From Aquabacterium sp. J223 (GTDB lineage: Bacteria > Pseudomonadota > Gammaproteobacteria > Burkholderiales > Burkholderiaceae_C), in assembly GCF_024666615.1 (NCBI RefSeq), contig NZ_CP088297.1, positions 186,001 to 250,000 on the forward strand: a stretch of 64,000 bases of DNA. The letters are read 5' to 3'. The translations under genes were made by a program, and so were the position numbers. The notes beneath the pieces are model-generated. The model saw only the letters and a list, made by a program, of their open reading frames with translations. It made no database searches and was not told the DNA's origin. The stretch's first letter is position 1. Every line of letters begins with the position of its first letter. Positions 8,970 through 16,825 of the stretch are shown here, in pieces.

Positions 8970-8985
8970 CTGTATTTCCATACAG
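8970..8985 (-). promoter_or_regulatory. LexA-binding site (SOS box)
   Basis: CTGTATTTCCATACAG fits the LexA consensus CTGT-N8-ACAG with all eight conserved bases and matching inner TAT/ATA. It lies just upstream of the minus-strand short ORF. On the plus strand only the 3' end of a convergent gene follows, so the minus-strand transcript is the probable target. Confidence 0.75.
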
Positions 8986-9021
8986 TTTACCGCAGCCCCG
9001 GCGTGTCGCGTCGAGCGTGTC

Positions 9022-9705
9022 TCAGGTCCTGGGCCGTCGCACCGCCCGCACCTTGCCCGTTCCACCGCCGCCGGCGAAGAACAGATCCCCGCCGTCGGCC
9101 TCGAGCCCGCTGACGTGGGTGCCCGGCGGCATCTGCAGGCGCTGCAGCACCTGGCCGCTGTCCGGGTCGATGCGGCGCAGCTCGCTTTCGTCGCCTTCCC
9201 AGGTGCCGTGCCACAGCTCGCCGTCGACCCAGGTCACGCCGGTGACGAAGCGGTTGGACTCGAGCGTGCGGCGGATCGCGCCGGTCGCGGGATCGATCTG
9301 GTGGATCCGGCGGCCGCGGTGGTGGCCCACCCAGAGGCTGCCCTCGGCCCAGGTCAGGCCGGAGTCGTGGCTGCCGCTGGGCGCGGGGATCGACCCCAGC
9401 ACCTCGCCGGTGGCCGGGTCGATCTTGTCGATGCGCGATTCGATGATCTGCCACAGGTGGCGGCCGTCGAAGGCCGTGCCGGCGTCGCCGGCGTGGGGCA
9501 GCGTGCGTGTCACCCGGCCGGATGCGGGATCGAACGCCACGAGCTGCCGGCAGGTGGCGGCCCACACGTTGCGCCCGTCGTAGCTGACGCCGGCGATGGC
9601 GTGGCCGCCGTCGAAGGGGCCGTACTCGCGCACGATGACGGCCGTGGTGGCCGCGGGATAAGAAGCAGGGTGAGGCGCCGGCGGCGCAGTGGTGGTCTCG
9701 GGCAT
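9022..9705 (-). CDS. beta-propeller protein (streptogramin lyase/glutamine cyclotransferase-like)
   Basis: A 227-residue protein of repeated units in the form G-x-x-W-v, R-I-x-x-I-D-P-A-T-G: RIDKIDPATGEVLGSI, RRIHQIDPATGAIRRTL and LRRIDPDSGQVLQRL are three clear copies about 45 residues apart. This is a five- to six-bladed propeller of the Vgb/YncE type. There is no signal peptide. Such proteins can be lyases or ligand-binding modules; no catalytic residue can be assigned here. It follows the HTH regulator gene after 42 bp on the same strand, so the two probably form one operon. Confidence 0.82.
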   Translation of the reverse strand: MPETTTAPPAPHPASYPAATTAVIVREYGPFDGGHAIAGVSYDGRNVWAATCRQLVAFDPASGRVTRTLPHAGDAGTAFDGRHLWQIIESRIDKIDPATGEVLGSIPAPSGSHDSGLTWAEGSLWVGHHRGRRIHQIDPATGAIRRTLESNRFVTGVTWVDGELWHGTWEGDESELRRIDPDSGQVLQRLQMPPGTHVSGLEADGGDLFFAGGGGTGKVRAVRRPRT

Positions 9706-9747
9706 CGGGGTTCCTTTGGCGCCTGGGCAGCAGGCGTGGAAAGGACT

Positions 9748-10968
9748 CTATGCACCCGGCAGCACCGCGGGGAGTAACAAGACTGTCGTGAAATCGATCA
9801 GCGGCGGCGCCAGCCAGCGCCGCGAGCGGGCCCGACCCATCGCCCGCATCTGCCCCCCTGCCTGCAGTTCGGCCAGGGCGCGCTGCACCGAGCGCTGGCT
9901 CTGCCCCAGCGCCAGCGCCAACGCCGAGGTCGACCAGGCCGCGCCGTCGGACAGCAGTGCCAGCAGCGAGGCCTGGCCGCCGTCGATCGGGGGCAGGAGC
10001 ACGACCACCTCGCCGGCTGCCGTCGGACTCAGTGCGAAGCCGCGCGGCGTGGCGTCGACGGTGGCCAGGCCCTGCAGGAGCGCGCGCAGACGGCCGATCT
10101 CCACCCGCAGGCGCGCACGGTGGGTCTCGTCCGGATGGCGCGTGCGGAAGGCACTGGCGATCAGCACGTCACGCTCGACGTCGCCGGGCCAGGCGGTGGC
10201 GAGGGCCTGCGCCAGCGTGAACAGCACGGGGCGGCGTGCGAGCGACCGCCACGCGCCCGCACGGGCGATGCCACGGCGGCAGGCGTCGAGCACCAGCGCG
10301 TCGGACGCCAGCCAGGTCTCCACCTCCGCCAGACGCAGCGTCTGCACGCGGCCGGCGCGCAGGCCGCGTGCGGCGGGCCGTTCGAGCGCGGCCCGGGCCT
10401 CGGCCACCTCCGCCATCAGCGACGGGACGCCACTGCGTCGGGCCGCCTGCTGGGCGATGGCCAGGGCCTCGTTGGCTTCGGCGCTTCGCAGTGAACGCAG
10501 CGCGACCTCCGCGCGGGCCAGCGCGGCCACGGCTGCCAGGGTGGGCGGCAGACGGGGCGCGTCGAGGGTGTCCAGCACCGCACGCGCATCGGCCAGGCGA
10601 CCGAGCAGCAGCCACTGCCGTGCGCTGACCAGCCGCGCGTGCAGTGCATTGACCGCATCGCCGTGCCGCTGGAGCGTGGCGCCGGCATCCGCCAGCGCGG
10701 CCGCCGTGCCACCCAGCTCGCGCAGGGCCAGCGCCACCTCGGCCTCCGCCAGCAGGCAGCGCGCACGCGCCACCGCCTCTCGGGGACCGAAGGCCCGTCG
10801 CGCCCGCTGCAGCAGCCGTCGGGCCAACCCGTGTTCGCCCAGCTGCGCCATCGCGATGCCGCGCAGCGCCAGCGCGGGCGGGTCGTCGCGCAGCGCCACG
10901 TGCTGGAGCGCGCCCAATGCGTCGCCGGCCGCGAGAGCGCGTGCCGAAGCGGCGATCAAGGCGTCCAT
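9748..10968 (-). CDS. helix-turn-helix regulator with N-terminal TPR-like region
   Basis: A 406-residue protein, almost all alpha-helical and Ala/Leu/Arg-rich in its first 250 residues, with repeated helix pairs resembling tetratricopeptide repeats (GHGLARRLLQRARRAFG-like units). The C-terminal quarter contains an HTH with LLALLSDGAAWSTSALALALGQSQRSVQR in sequence, and a small wing (MGRARSRRWL). It appears to be a DNA-binding protein that senses through protein-protein contacts. It is co-transcribed with the beta-propeller gene and divergent from the esterase gene. The ligand is unknown. Confidence 0.78.
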   Translation of the reverse strand: MDALIAASARALAAGDALGALQHVALRDDPPALALRGIAMAQLGEHGLARRLLQRARRAFGPREAVARARCLLAEAEVALALRELGGTAAALADAGATLQRHGDAVNALHARLVSARQWLLLGRLADARAVLDTLDAPRLPPTLAAVAALARAEVALRSLRSAEANEALAIAQQAARRSGVPSLMAEVAEARAALERPAARGLRAGRVQTLRLAEVETWLASDALVLDACRRGIARAGAWRSLARRPVLFTLAQALATAWPGDVERDVLIASAFRTRHPDETHRARLRVEIGRLRALLQGLATVDATPRGFALSPTAAGEVVVLLPPIDGGQASLLALLSDGAAWSTSALALALGQSQRSVQRALAELQAGGQMRAMGRARSRRWLAPPLIDFTTVLLLPAVLPGA

Positions 10969-11065
10969 GAAGGAAGCCTAATCCAGCGCCCCGGCCCCCT
11001 GTCAGCCTCCCTGACCCAGGGAAAAGAGGAACGGAACGTTCAGCAGACGGCGTATGGGCGCATGA

Positions 11066-11082
11066 TTGCTGCATTGCAGCAA
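11066..11082 (+). promoter_or_regulatory. PhaR-like binding palindrome
   Basis: TTGCTGCATTGCAGCAA is a 17-bp inverted repeat containing CTGC-N3-GCAG, the core described for PhaR regulators of phasin and PHA genes. It lies 13 bases before the GTG start of the PHB-depolymerase-type esterase, where a bound repressor would block expression. Confidence 0.55.
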
Positions 11083-11095
11083 ATAACCCACCCTC

Positions 11096-12139
11096 GTGAA
11101 GCCCTCGACCTTCGTCGCCAAGACCCTCCGCCGCGCCTTCCGCTCGGCGGGGCTGCACCGCCCGGGCGGTTCCGGTGCCAGCGTGCACACCCACATCGAA
11201 CGGGCCCTGACCGCCGCCGGCCTGGCGGTGCCCGCGACGGGCACCGTGGCCCGGCCGCCGGCGCGGCCCGCCGAACCCACCCGCGTGCCCGGCCGCTTCC
11301 TCGACCGCCGCTACACCGGACCCCAGGGCAGCCGCGACTACAAGCTCTACATCCCGTCCAGCCACACCGGGCGACCGGCGCCGCTGGTGCTGATGCTTCA
11401 CGGCTGCAAGCAAAACCCGGACGACTTCGCCGCCGGCACGGCGATGAACGCTCAGGCCGAGCGGCACGGCTTCCTCGTCGCCTACCCCGCCCAGACCTCG
11501 CGCGCCAACGGGTCCAACTGCTGGAACTGGTTCGAGCCGGCCGAGCAGACCCGGGACGGCGCCGAGCCCGCCATCCTCGCCGGCATCGTCGACCATGTGG
11601 CCGCGGCGCACCCGGTGCAGCCGGGCCAGGTGTTCGTCGCCGGGCTGTCCGCCGGTGCCGCCATGGCGGTGATCCTCGGCGCGGCCTACCCGGACGTGTT
11701 CTCCGCCGTGGCCGCCCACTCCGGCCTGCCGCTCGGCGCGGCGCACGACGTGCCCTCGGCCTTCGCCGCGATGCACGGCCGGCCCGGGCCCACGCCGCGG
11801 GCGCGTCCGTCGGCGCCGGTGCGCACCATCGTCTTCCACGGCGACGCGGACCGCACCGTCACCCTGCGCAACGGCACGGCCATCGTCGAGCAGGCGGTGG
11901 CCGCGTTCGAGGCGGCGGGCCGCCCGCTGCAGTCGCCGGTGATCGCCAGCGACGGCCATGGTGGGCGCACCTGCGAGGTGACGACCTACCTCGACGCCAC
12001 CGGCCGCGCGGCCATCGAGGCCTGGCGCGTGGAGGGTGCCGGCCATGCCTGGTCCGGCGGCAGCGCCGCCGGCTCCTACACGGACACGACCGGACCCGAC
12101 GCCTCGAAGGAGATCGTGCGCTTCTTCCTCGGCGCCTAG
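11096..12139 (+). CDS. PHB depolymerase family esterase
   Basis: A 347-residue alpha/beta hydrolase of the PHB-depolymerase/feruloyl-esterase family. The oxyanion-hole motif HGCKQNPDDF lies near residue 100, the nucleophile elbow GLSAGAAM near 181, the acid HGDAD near 247 and the catalytic His in GAGHAWSGG near 315. No signal peptide is evident, so it is probably intracellular and could act on PHA oligomers or granules. The start is a GTG directly after the PhaR-like palindrome. It converges with the BASS transporter gene. Confidence 0.9.
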   Translation: MKPSTFVAKTLRRAFRSAGLHRPGGSGASVHTHIERALTAAGLAVPATGTVARPPARPAEPTRVPGRFLDRRYTGPQGSRDYKLYIPSSHTGRPAPLVLMLHGCKQNPDDFAAGTAMNAQAERHGFLVAYPAQTSRANGSNCWNWFEPAEQTRDGAEPAILAGIVDHVAAAHPVQPGQVFVAGLSAGAAMAVILGAAYPDVFSAVAAHSGLPLGAAHDVPSAFAAMHGRPGPTPRARPSAPVRTIVFHGDADRTVTLRNGTAIVEQAVAAFEAAGRPLQSPVIASDGHGGRTCEVTTYLDATGRAAIEAWRVEGAGHAWSGGSAAGSYTDTTGPDASKEIVRFFLGA

Positions 12140-12146
12140 GGTTTGG

Positions 12147-13142
12147 TCAGGCGGCGCGGGCGGCCGCGGTGGCGTGGCCGTCGGCCCAGCGCTGCGCCAG
12201 CACGCCGCCCAGCATCAGCTGCAGCGGGTGGTAGACCATCAGCGGCAGCAGCAGCAGGCCCAGCGCAGGGTGTTCGCCGAAGATGAGGGCGGCCATCGGC
12301 ACGCCGGCGGCCAGCGTCTTCTTCGAGCCGCAGAAGATCACGGCGATGCGGTCGGACGGCGGCAGGTCCAGTGCCCGGCAGGCGACGCGCAGCACCACCA
12401 GGGCGAGGCCGAACAGCAGCAGCGAGGCCACCACCACCGCCAGCAGCACGGTGACGCCGTAGCGCGACCAGACGCCGCGCTGCACCGAGTCGCAGAACGA
12501 GGTGTAGATGAGCATCAGGATGGTCAGCCGGTCGACCACCTGCACGCCCTTCTTGTGCCGCTGCACGAACGCCGCGCCGATGGGCCGGGCCAGCTGGCCG
12601 AGTGCCAGCGGCAGCAGCAGCCACAGGGCCAGGTCGCGCACCACCGGCCCGAAGGGAAAGTCGGCCCCGCCACCGGCGCCGCGGTGCACCGCGAAGGCCA
12701 GCCAGGCCGGCGTCAGCAGCACGCCGATGAAGCTGGACAGCGTGGCGTTGAACACCGCCACCGGCACGCTGCCGCCGGCGGCCGCCGTCAGCGCCACCGA
12801 CGACGACACGGTGGACGGCAGCGCGCAGAGGAAGAAGATGCCCAGCGCCAGCTCGTCGCCCAGCCATCCGCTGCCGCCGCGCAGCACCGCCAGCCCGGCC
12901 AGCGGGAACAGCACGAAGGTGCAGGCCTGCACCAGCAGGTGCGCCTTCCAGCGGCTGGCGCCCTGGCGCAGCGCGCCGAAGGACAGCGCCAGCCCGTTGA
13001 GGAAGAAGACCAGCGCCACGCCCAGCTTGTTCAGCAGCTCGGGGTAGAGGACGCCGCCCTTGGCCCCGGGCGCGGGCCAGACGAAGGCCAGCACCACGGC
13101 CAGCACCATGCCCTTCATGAACCAGTCGAACTTGAATCGCAT
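12147..13142 (-). CDS. bile acid:sodium symporter (BASS/SBF-like) family transporter
   Basis: A 331-residue inner-membrane protein with nine or ten hydrophobic segments. Diagnostic stretches are FFLNGLALSFGALRQG, CALPSTVSSSVALT and FCGSKKTLAAGVPMA, typical of the SBF-like (PF13593) group that includes YfeH. The group is thought to move organic anions with sodium; the substrate is not predictable. The start is the ATG followed by RFKFDWFMKGM; the frame stays open far upstream only as the shadow of the amidase gene. It sits 35 bp after the amidase stop on the same strand, so they may share a transcript. Confidence 0.9.
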   Translation of the reverse strand: MRFKFDWFMKGMVLAVVLAFVWPAPGAKGGVLYPELLNKLGVALVFFLNGLALSFGALRQGASRWKAHLLVQACTFVLFPLAGLAVLRGGSGWLGDELALGIFFLCALPSTVSSSVALTAAAGGSVPVAVFNATLSSFIGVLLTPAWLAFAVHRGAGGGADFPFGPVVRDLALWLLLPLALGQLARPIGAAFVQRHKKGVQVVDRLTILMLIYTSFCDSVQRGVWSRYGVTVLLAVVVASLLLFGLALVVLRVACRALDLPPSDRIAVIFCGSKKTLAAGVPMAALIFGEHPALGLLLLPLMVYHPLQLMLGGVLAQRWADGHATAAARAA

Positions 13143-13177
13143 GGTGGGAGTGTGCGGCAGCGCCCAGACGCGGCAGG

Positions 13178-14368
13178 TCAGCCGGCCGAGCCGGCCTGCG
13201 CCGCCAGCGCCAGCAGCTGCGCGTCGCTGCCCGCCGGCCCGATCAGCGACAGCCCGGCGGGCGCGCCGTCGTCGCCGCGCAGCAGCGGCAGGCTGACCTG
13301 CGGCAGGCCGGCCAGGCCGGCGATGGCGGTCATGGAGAGGGTGCGCTGGCGCACGCGGTCGAGGTGCGCGCCGTCGTCGTCGACGCGGGGCGCGGTGGTC
13401 GGCGTGGTGGGCAGGCACAGCACGCTGCCGTCGGCGACCAGCGCCTTCACCGCCTCGGCCAGCCGCGCGCCTTCGGCGGCCGCAGCGTCGAAGGCCTCGC
13501 GCGTCGTGCGGCGCGCCGCCTCGAAGCGCTCGGCCACACCGGGGCCGAACACCGGCCGGTGCTCGGTGATCCACGGGCCGAGCGTGGCCCAGGCCTCGAA
13601 GGCCTGCGCGGTGCGGAAGGCCTCGAAGAAGGGCTGCAGCGGCCCCACCCGCGCCGCGCAGCCGGCGGGCTGCGGCAGCGGCAGCCGGGTGGCGGCCTCG
13701 ATGGCGCGGCGGGCGATGTCGGGGTCGCTGGCGTCCAGCGCCTCGTCGAGCAGGCGCAGGCGCTGCAGGGTCGGCGCCTGGGCCGGCGGCAGCAGCACCG
13801 TGCCCACCGCCTGCAGAAGCTTCGCGTCGCGCGCGAACCAGCCCAGCGTGTCGAAGCGTGGCGCCAGGTGGCACAGGCCGGTCATGTCCACCGCGCCGTG
13901 CGTGGGCCGCAGGCCGTACAGCCCGCAGTAGCTGGCCGGCACCCGCACCGAACCGCCGGTGTCGGTGCCGAGGGCGAAGTCCACCAGCCCCGCCGCCACC
14001 ACCGACGCCGAGCCGCTGGACGAGCCGCCGGGGATGCGGCCCGGCGCGGCCGGGTTGGGCGGCATGCCGTGGTGCACGTTCTGGCCCGCCAGGCTGTAGG
14101 TCAGCTCGTCGGTGTGCGCCTTGCCGACCAGCGTGGCGCCGGCGGCCAGCAGGCGATCGATGACGCGCGCATGGCGCGCCGCCGGCGCGTGCGTGCGCCG
14201 CCACAGCGGGTGGCCGTTGCCGGTGACGGTGCCGGCCACGTCCATCACGTCCTTGACCGCGAAGCGCAGGCCGTCGAGCGGGCCGCGGCCGGTGGGCGCG
14301 AGGTGGACGGGGTCGTCGTGGACGAAACCGTCGGCGAGGGTGGGGGTCGGCGTCATGGGCAGGTTCAT
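13178..14368 (-). CDS. amidase (amidase signature family)
   Basis: A 396-residue amidohydrolase with the Ser-cisSer-Lys triad: lysine in GLRFAVKDVMDV (about residue 36), cis-serine in PGGSSSGSA and nucleophile region GTDTGGSVRVPAS. It is somewhat shorter than typical amidases (450-500 residues). Two in-frame ATGs exist, 12 bases apart. The upstream one lies inside a perfect palindrome that looks like an operator, so the downstream ATG (at 14356) may be the real start. It is divergent from the deacetylase gene. The substrate is unknown; the neighbourhood suggests amides from cyclic imide or ureide breakdown. Confidence 0.9.
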   Translation of the reverse strand: MNLPMTPTPTLADGFVHDDPVHLAPTGRGPLDGLRFAVKDVMDVAGTVTGNGHPLWRRTHAPAARHARVIDRLLAAGATLVGKAHTDELTYSLAGQNVHHGMPPNPAAPGRIPGGSSSGSASVVAAGLVDFALGTDTGGSVRVPASYCGLYGLRPTHGAVDMTGLCHLAPRFDTLGWFARDAKLLQAVGTVLLPPAQAPTLQRLRLLDEALDASDPDIARRAIEAATRLPLPQPAGCAARVGPLQPFFEAFRTAQAFEAWATLGPWITEHRPVFGPGVAERFEAARRTTREAFDAAAAEGARLAEAVKALVADGSVLCLPTTPTTAPRVDDDGAHLDRVRQRTLSMTAIAGLAGLPQVSLPLLRGDDGAPAGLSLIGPAGSDAQLLALAAQAGSAG

Positions 14369-14379
14369 TGTCGACAATG
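14366..14379. promoter_or_regulatory. perfect 14-bp palindrome, candidate GntR/FCD operator
   Basis: CATTGTCGACAATG is perfectly self-complementary and lies between the divergent amidase and deacetylase genes. The TTGT-N2-ACAA core resembles operators of FCD-type GntR regulators. No regulator gene adjoins it; the window's GntR gene at 52.2 kb has its own, different operator. Confidence 0.45.
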
Positions 14380-14445
14380 CCATGCAACTCCCGGGCCCCG
14401 CGGGCGCCGGGGACGAGACACGGTGCACCCGCCAGCGCAAACCCC

Positions 14446-15369
14446 ATGGACGACGACTTCGCCCGACCGGCCTACCTCGGCCCCCTGCCCTCGCACGGGC
14501 GCTTCGGCTACCGGCCGATCACCCAGCGACCCGACCACGCCTGGCCCAACGGCGCGCGGCTGGCGGTGTACCTCGGCTTCAACCTGGAGCACTTCGCCTT
14601 CGGCGAGGGCCTGGGCGCCAACATCGGCCCGGCCTCGCCGCAGCCCGACGTGCTGAACTTCGCCTGGCGCGAGTACGGCAACCGGGTCGGCGCCTGGCGC
14701 TGCCTGGAACTGTTCGACCAGCTCGGCCTGCCGGCCGCGGCGCTGATCAACACCGCCCTCTACGACCACTGCCCCGAGCTGGTGGCCGCCTGCGTGGCCC
14801 GCGGCGACGAGCTCGTGGGCCATGGCCACAGCAACGCCGAGCGCCAGGGCACGCTGCCCGAGGCGGCCGAGCGCGAACTGCTGCTGCACTGCCGGCGCGA
14901 AATGGAACGGCACAGCGGCGTCGCGCCCCAGGGCTGGCTGTCGCCCTGGATCTCGGAGAGCCGGCACACGCCCGACCTGCTGGCCGAGACGGGCTACCGC
15001 TACACCCTCAACTGGTGCCACGACGACCAGCCGGTGCGCATGGCCACCCGCGACGGCACCGCGCTGTGGGCGGTGCCCTACCCGCAGGAGCTGAACGACA
15101 TCCCGATGATCGTGGCCCGGCAGATGGACGCGAAGGACTTCGCGCAGATGATCGTCGACCAGTTCGACGAGATGCTGGAGCAGGCGCGCGCCATGCCGCT
15201 GGTGATGGGCATCGCGCTGCACCCGTACATCGTCGGCCAGCCCTACCGGCTGCGGCACCTGCGTCGGGCGCTCTCGCACATCGCCGCGGCGCGCGACCAG
15301 GGCCGGGTGTGGATGACCACGCCCGGCGCCATTTGCGACCACGTGGCGACGCTCAACCTGGACCTGTAG
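14446..15369 (+). CDS. polysaccharide deacetylase family protein (PuuE/allantoinase-like)
   Basis: A 307-residue metal-dependent carbohydrate-esterase-4-type fold. Visible elements are FNLEHFAFGEG, AALINTALYDHCPELV, the metal-binding GDELVGHGHSN and GWLSPWISESRHTPDLLAETGY. This arrangement matches the PuuE-type allantoinase/cyclic imidase branch, which opens cyclic amides, rather than chitin deacetylases. There is no signal peptide, consistent with a cytosolic ring-opening role. It is followed after 6 bp by a second amidase, and is divergent from the first. Together they could open a cyclic amide and then hydrolyse the product; that is inference. Confidence 0.85.
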   Translation: MDDDFARPAYLGPLPSHGRFGYRPITQRPDHAWPNGARLAVYLGFNLEHFAFGEGLGANIGPASPQPDVLNFAWREYGNRVGAWRCLELFDQLGLPAAALINTALYDHCPELVAACVARGDELVGHGHSNAERQGTLPEAAERELLLHCRREMERHSGVAPQGWLSPWISESRHTPDLLAETGYRYTLNWCHDDQPVRMATRDGTALWAVPYPQELNDIPMIVARQMDAKDFAQMIVDQFDEMLEQARAMPLVMGIALHPYIVGQPYRLRHLRRALSHIAAARDQGRVWMTTPGAICDHVATLNLDL

Positions 15370-15375
15370 AACCCC

Positions 15376-16825
15376 ATGCCGACGACAACGAGCTCTGAAC
15401 ACACCGACCCCAGCGCGCCGCTGTGGCGCCTGGGCGTGCAGGCCCTGACGCAGGGCTACGCCGAAGGCCGCTTCACGCCGGCGGACGCGCTGCAGGCCGT
15501 GCTGCAGCGGCTGCAGGCGGTGCAGCCGACGCTGAACCCGGTGGCCACGCTGGACGCCGAGCGCGCGCTGCAGGCCGCGCAGGCCAGCACCCAGCGCTGG
15601 CAGGCCGGCGCGCCGCGGTCGGCGCTGGACGGCGTGCCCGTCAGCGTCAAGGACAGCCTGGTCACCGGCGGCCTGCGCACCACCTGGGGCAGCCGCGTGT
15701 TCGAGCAGCAGGTGCCGGTGGACGACGAGCTGCCGGTGGCGCGGCTGCGCCAGGCCGGCGCGCTGCTGTTCGCCAAGACCAACGTCCCCGAGTTCACCGT
15801 GCAGGGCTACACCGACAACGGGCTGTTCGGCACCACCCGCAACCCGTGGAACCCGGCGCTGACGCCGGGCGGCTCGTCGGGCGGCGCGGTGTGCGCGGTG
15901 GCCAGCGGCGTCGGCCCGCTGGCGCTGGCCACCGACGGCGGCGGCTCCATCCGCCGCCCCGCCGGCCACTGCGGCCTGGTCGGCCTGAAGCCGACCACCG
16001 GCCGCATCCCGCGCCACGGCGGGCTGCCCGAGATCCTGCTGCACTTCGAGGTCGTGGGCCCGATCGGCCGCACCGTGGCCGACGTGGCCACGATGCTCGA
16101 CGTGCTGGCCGGCCCCGACCGGCGCGACGCCGCCAGCCTGCACCTGCCCCCCGCACGCGCCGCGCGCGGCGCCGCCGCGGCTGCGCGTGCTGCACCTGCG
16201 CCAGGTGGCCGACGGGCCGGTGGACCCGGTGATCGACACCGCGGTGGCCGAGGTGGCGCGCCGCTTCGCCGCGCTGGGCCACGAGGTGCACACGCAGGAC
16301 CGCTTCGACCTGCCGGCGGTGATCAACCAGGCCGTGTGGCCGGTGCTTAGCCAGAGCGGCGTGGCCTGGCTGCTGCACGACCGGCCCGGGGCGCTGGACC
16401 TCGTCGGGCCCGGTGCACGGGCGATGGCCGAGGCCGGCGCCGCCCTGCCCGCCACCGCGCTGGTGCAGGCGCTCAACACCGCGCGCCGCGTGCAGGAAGC
16501 GGTGCAGCGCCTGTTCGAGGACTTCGACCTGCTGCTCACGCCCACCGCCGCCGCCATGCCCTGGCCGGCGACCGAGGTCTACCCGCCGGTGATCGACGGC
16601 CGGCCCGCGGGCCCGCGCGGCCACGCCGCCTTCACCGCCTTCGTCAACGCGGCCGGCGTGCCGGCGCTGGCGCTGCCCGCGCCCGCGGCGCCCGACGGCC
16701 TGCCGATCGGCTTCCAGCTCGTCGGCCGCCATGGCGACGACGCGCTGCTGTGTGCCATCGGCGCGGCCTACGAGGCGGCGCACCCCTGGGCGCACCGCTG
16801 GCCGCCGTCGCCCGGCGACGCATGA
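15376..16825 (+). CDS. amidase (one-base frameshift)
   Basis: An amidase-signature enzyme of 482 residues once repaired. The N-terminal part has LDGVPVSVKDSLV (catalytic Lys), LTPGGSSGGAVCAVASG (cis-Ser and bridge) and ATDGGGSIRRPAGHCG (nucleophile region), then PTTGRIPRHGG. The C-terminal part, in the next frame, has FEDFDLLLTPTAA and GLPIGFQLVGRHGDD. The frame is broken in a six-C run at 16147-16152. Removing one C restores LPPHAPRAAPPRLRVLHLRQV. Its stop overlaps the ATG of the Hsp70-like gene. A sequencing error is more likely than decay. Confidence 0.88.

Noticed and set aside
13143-14447. Upstream extension of the BASS transporter frame into a 766-residue protein
   Set aside because: The extension is the shadow of the amidase gene in another frame; the transporter has a proper ATG and N-terminus at 13142.
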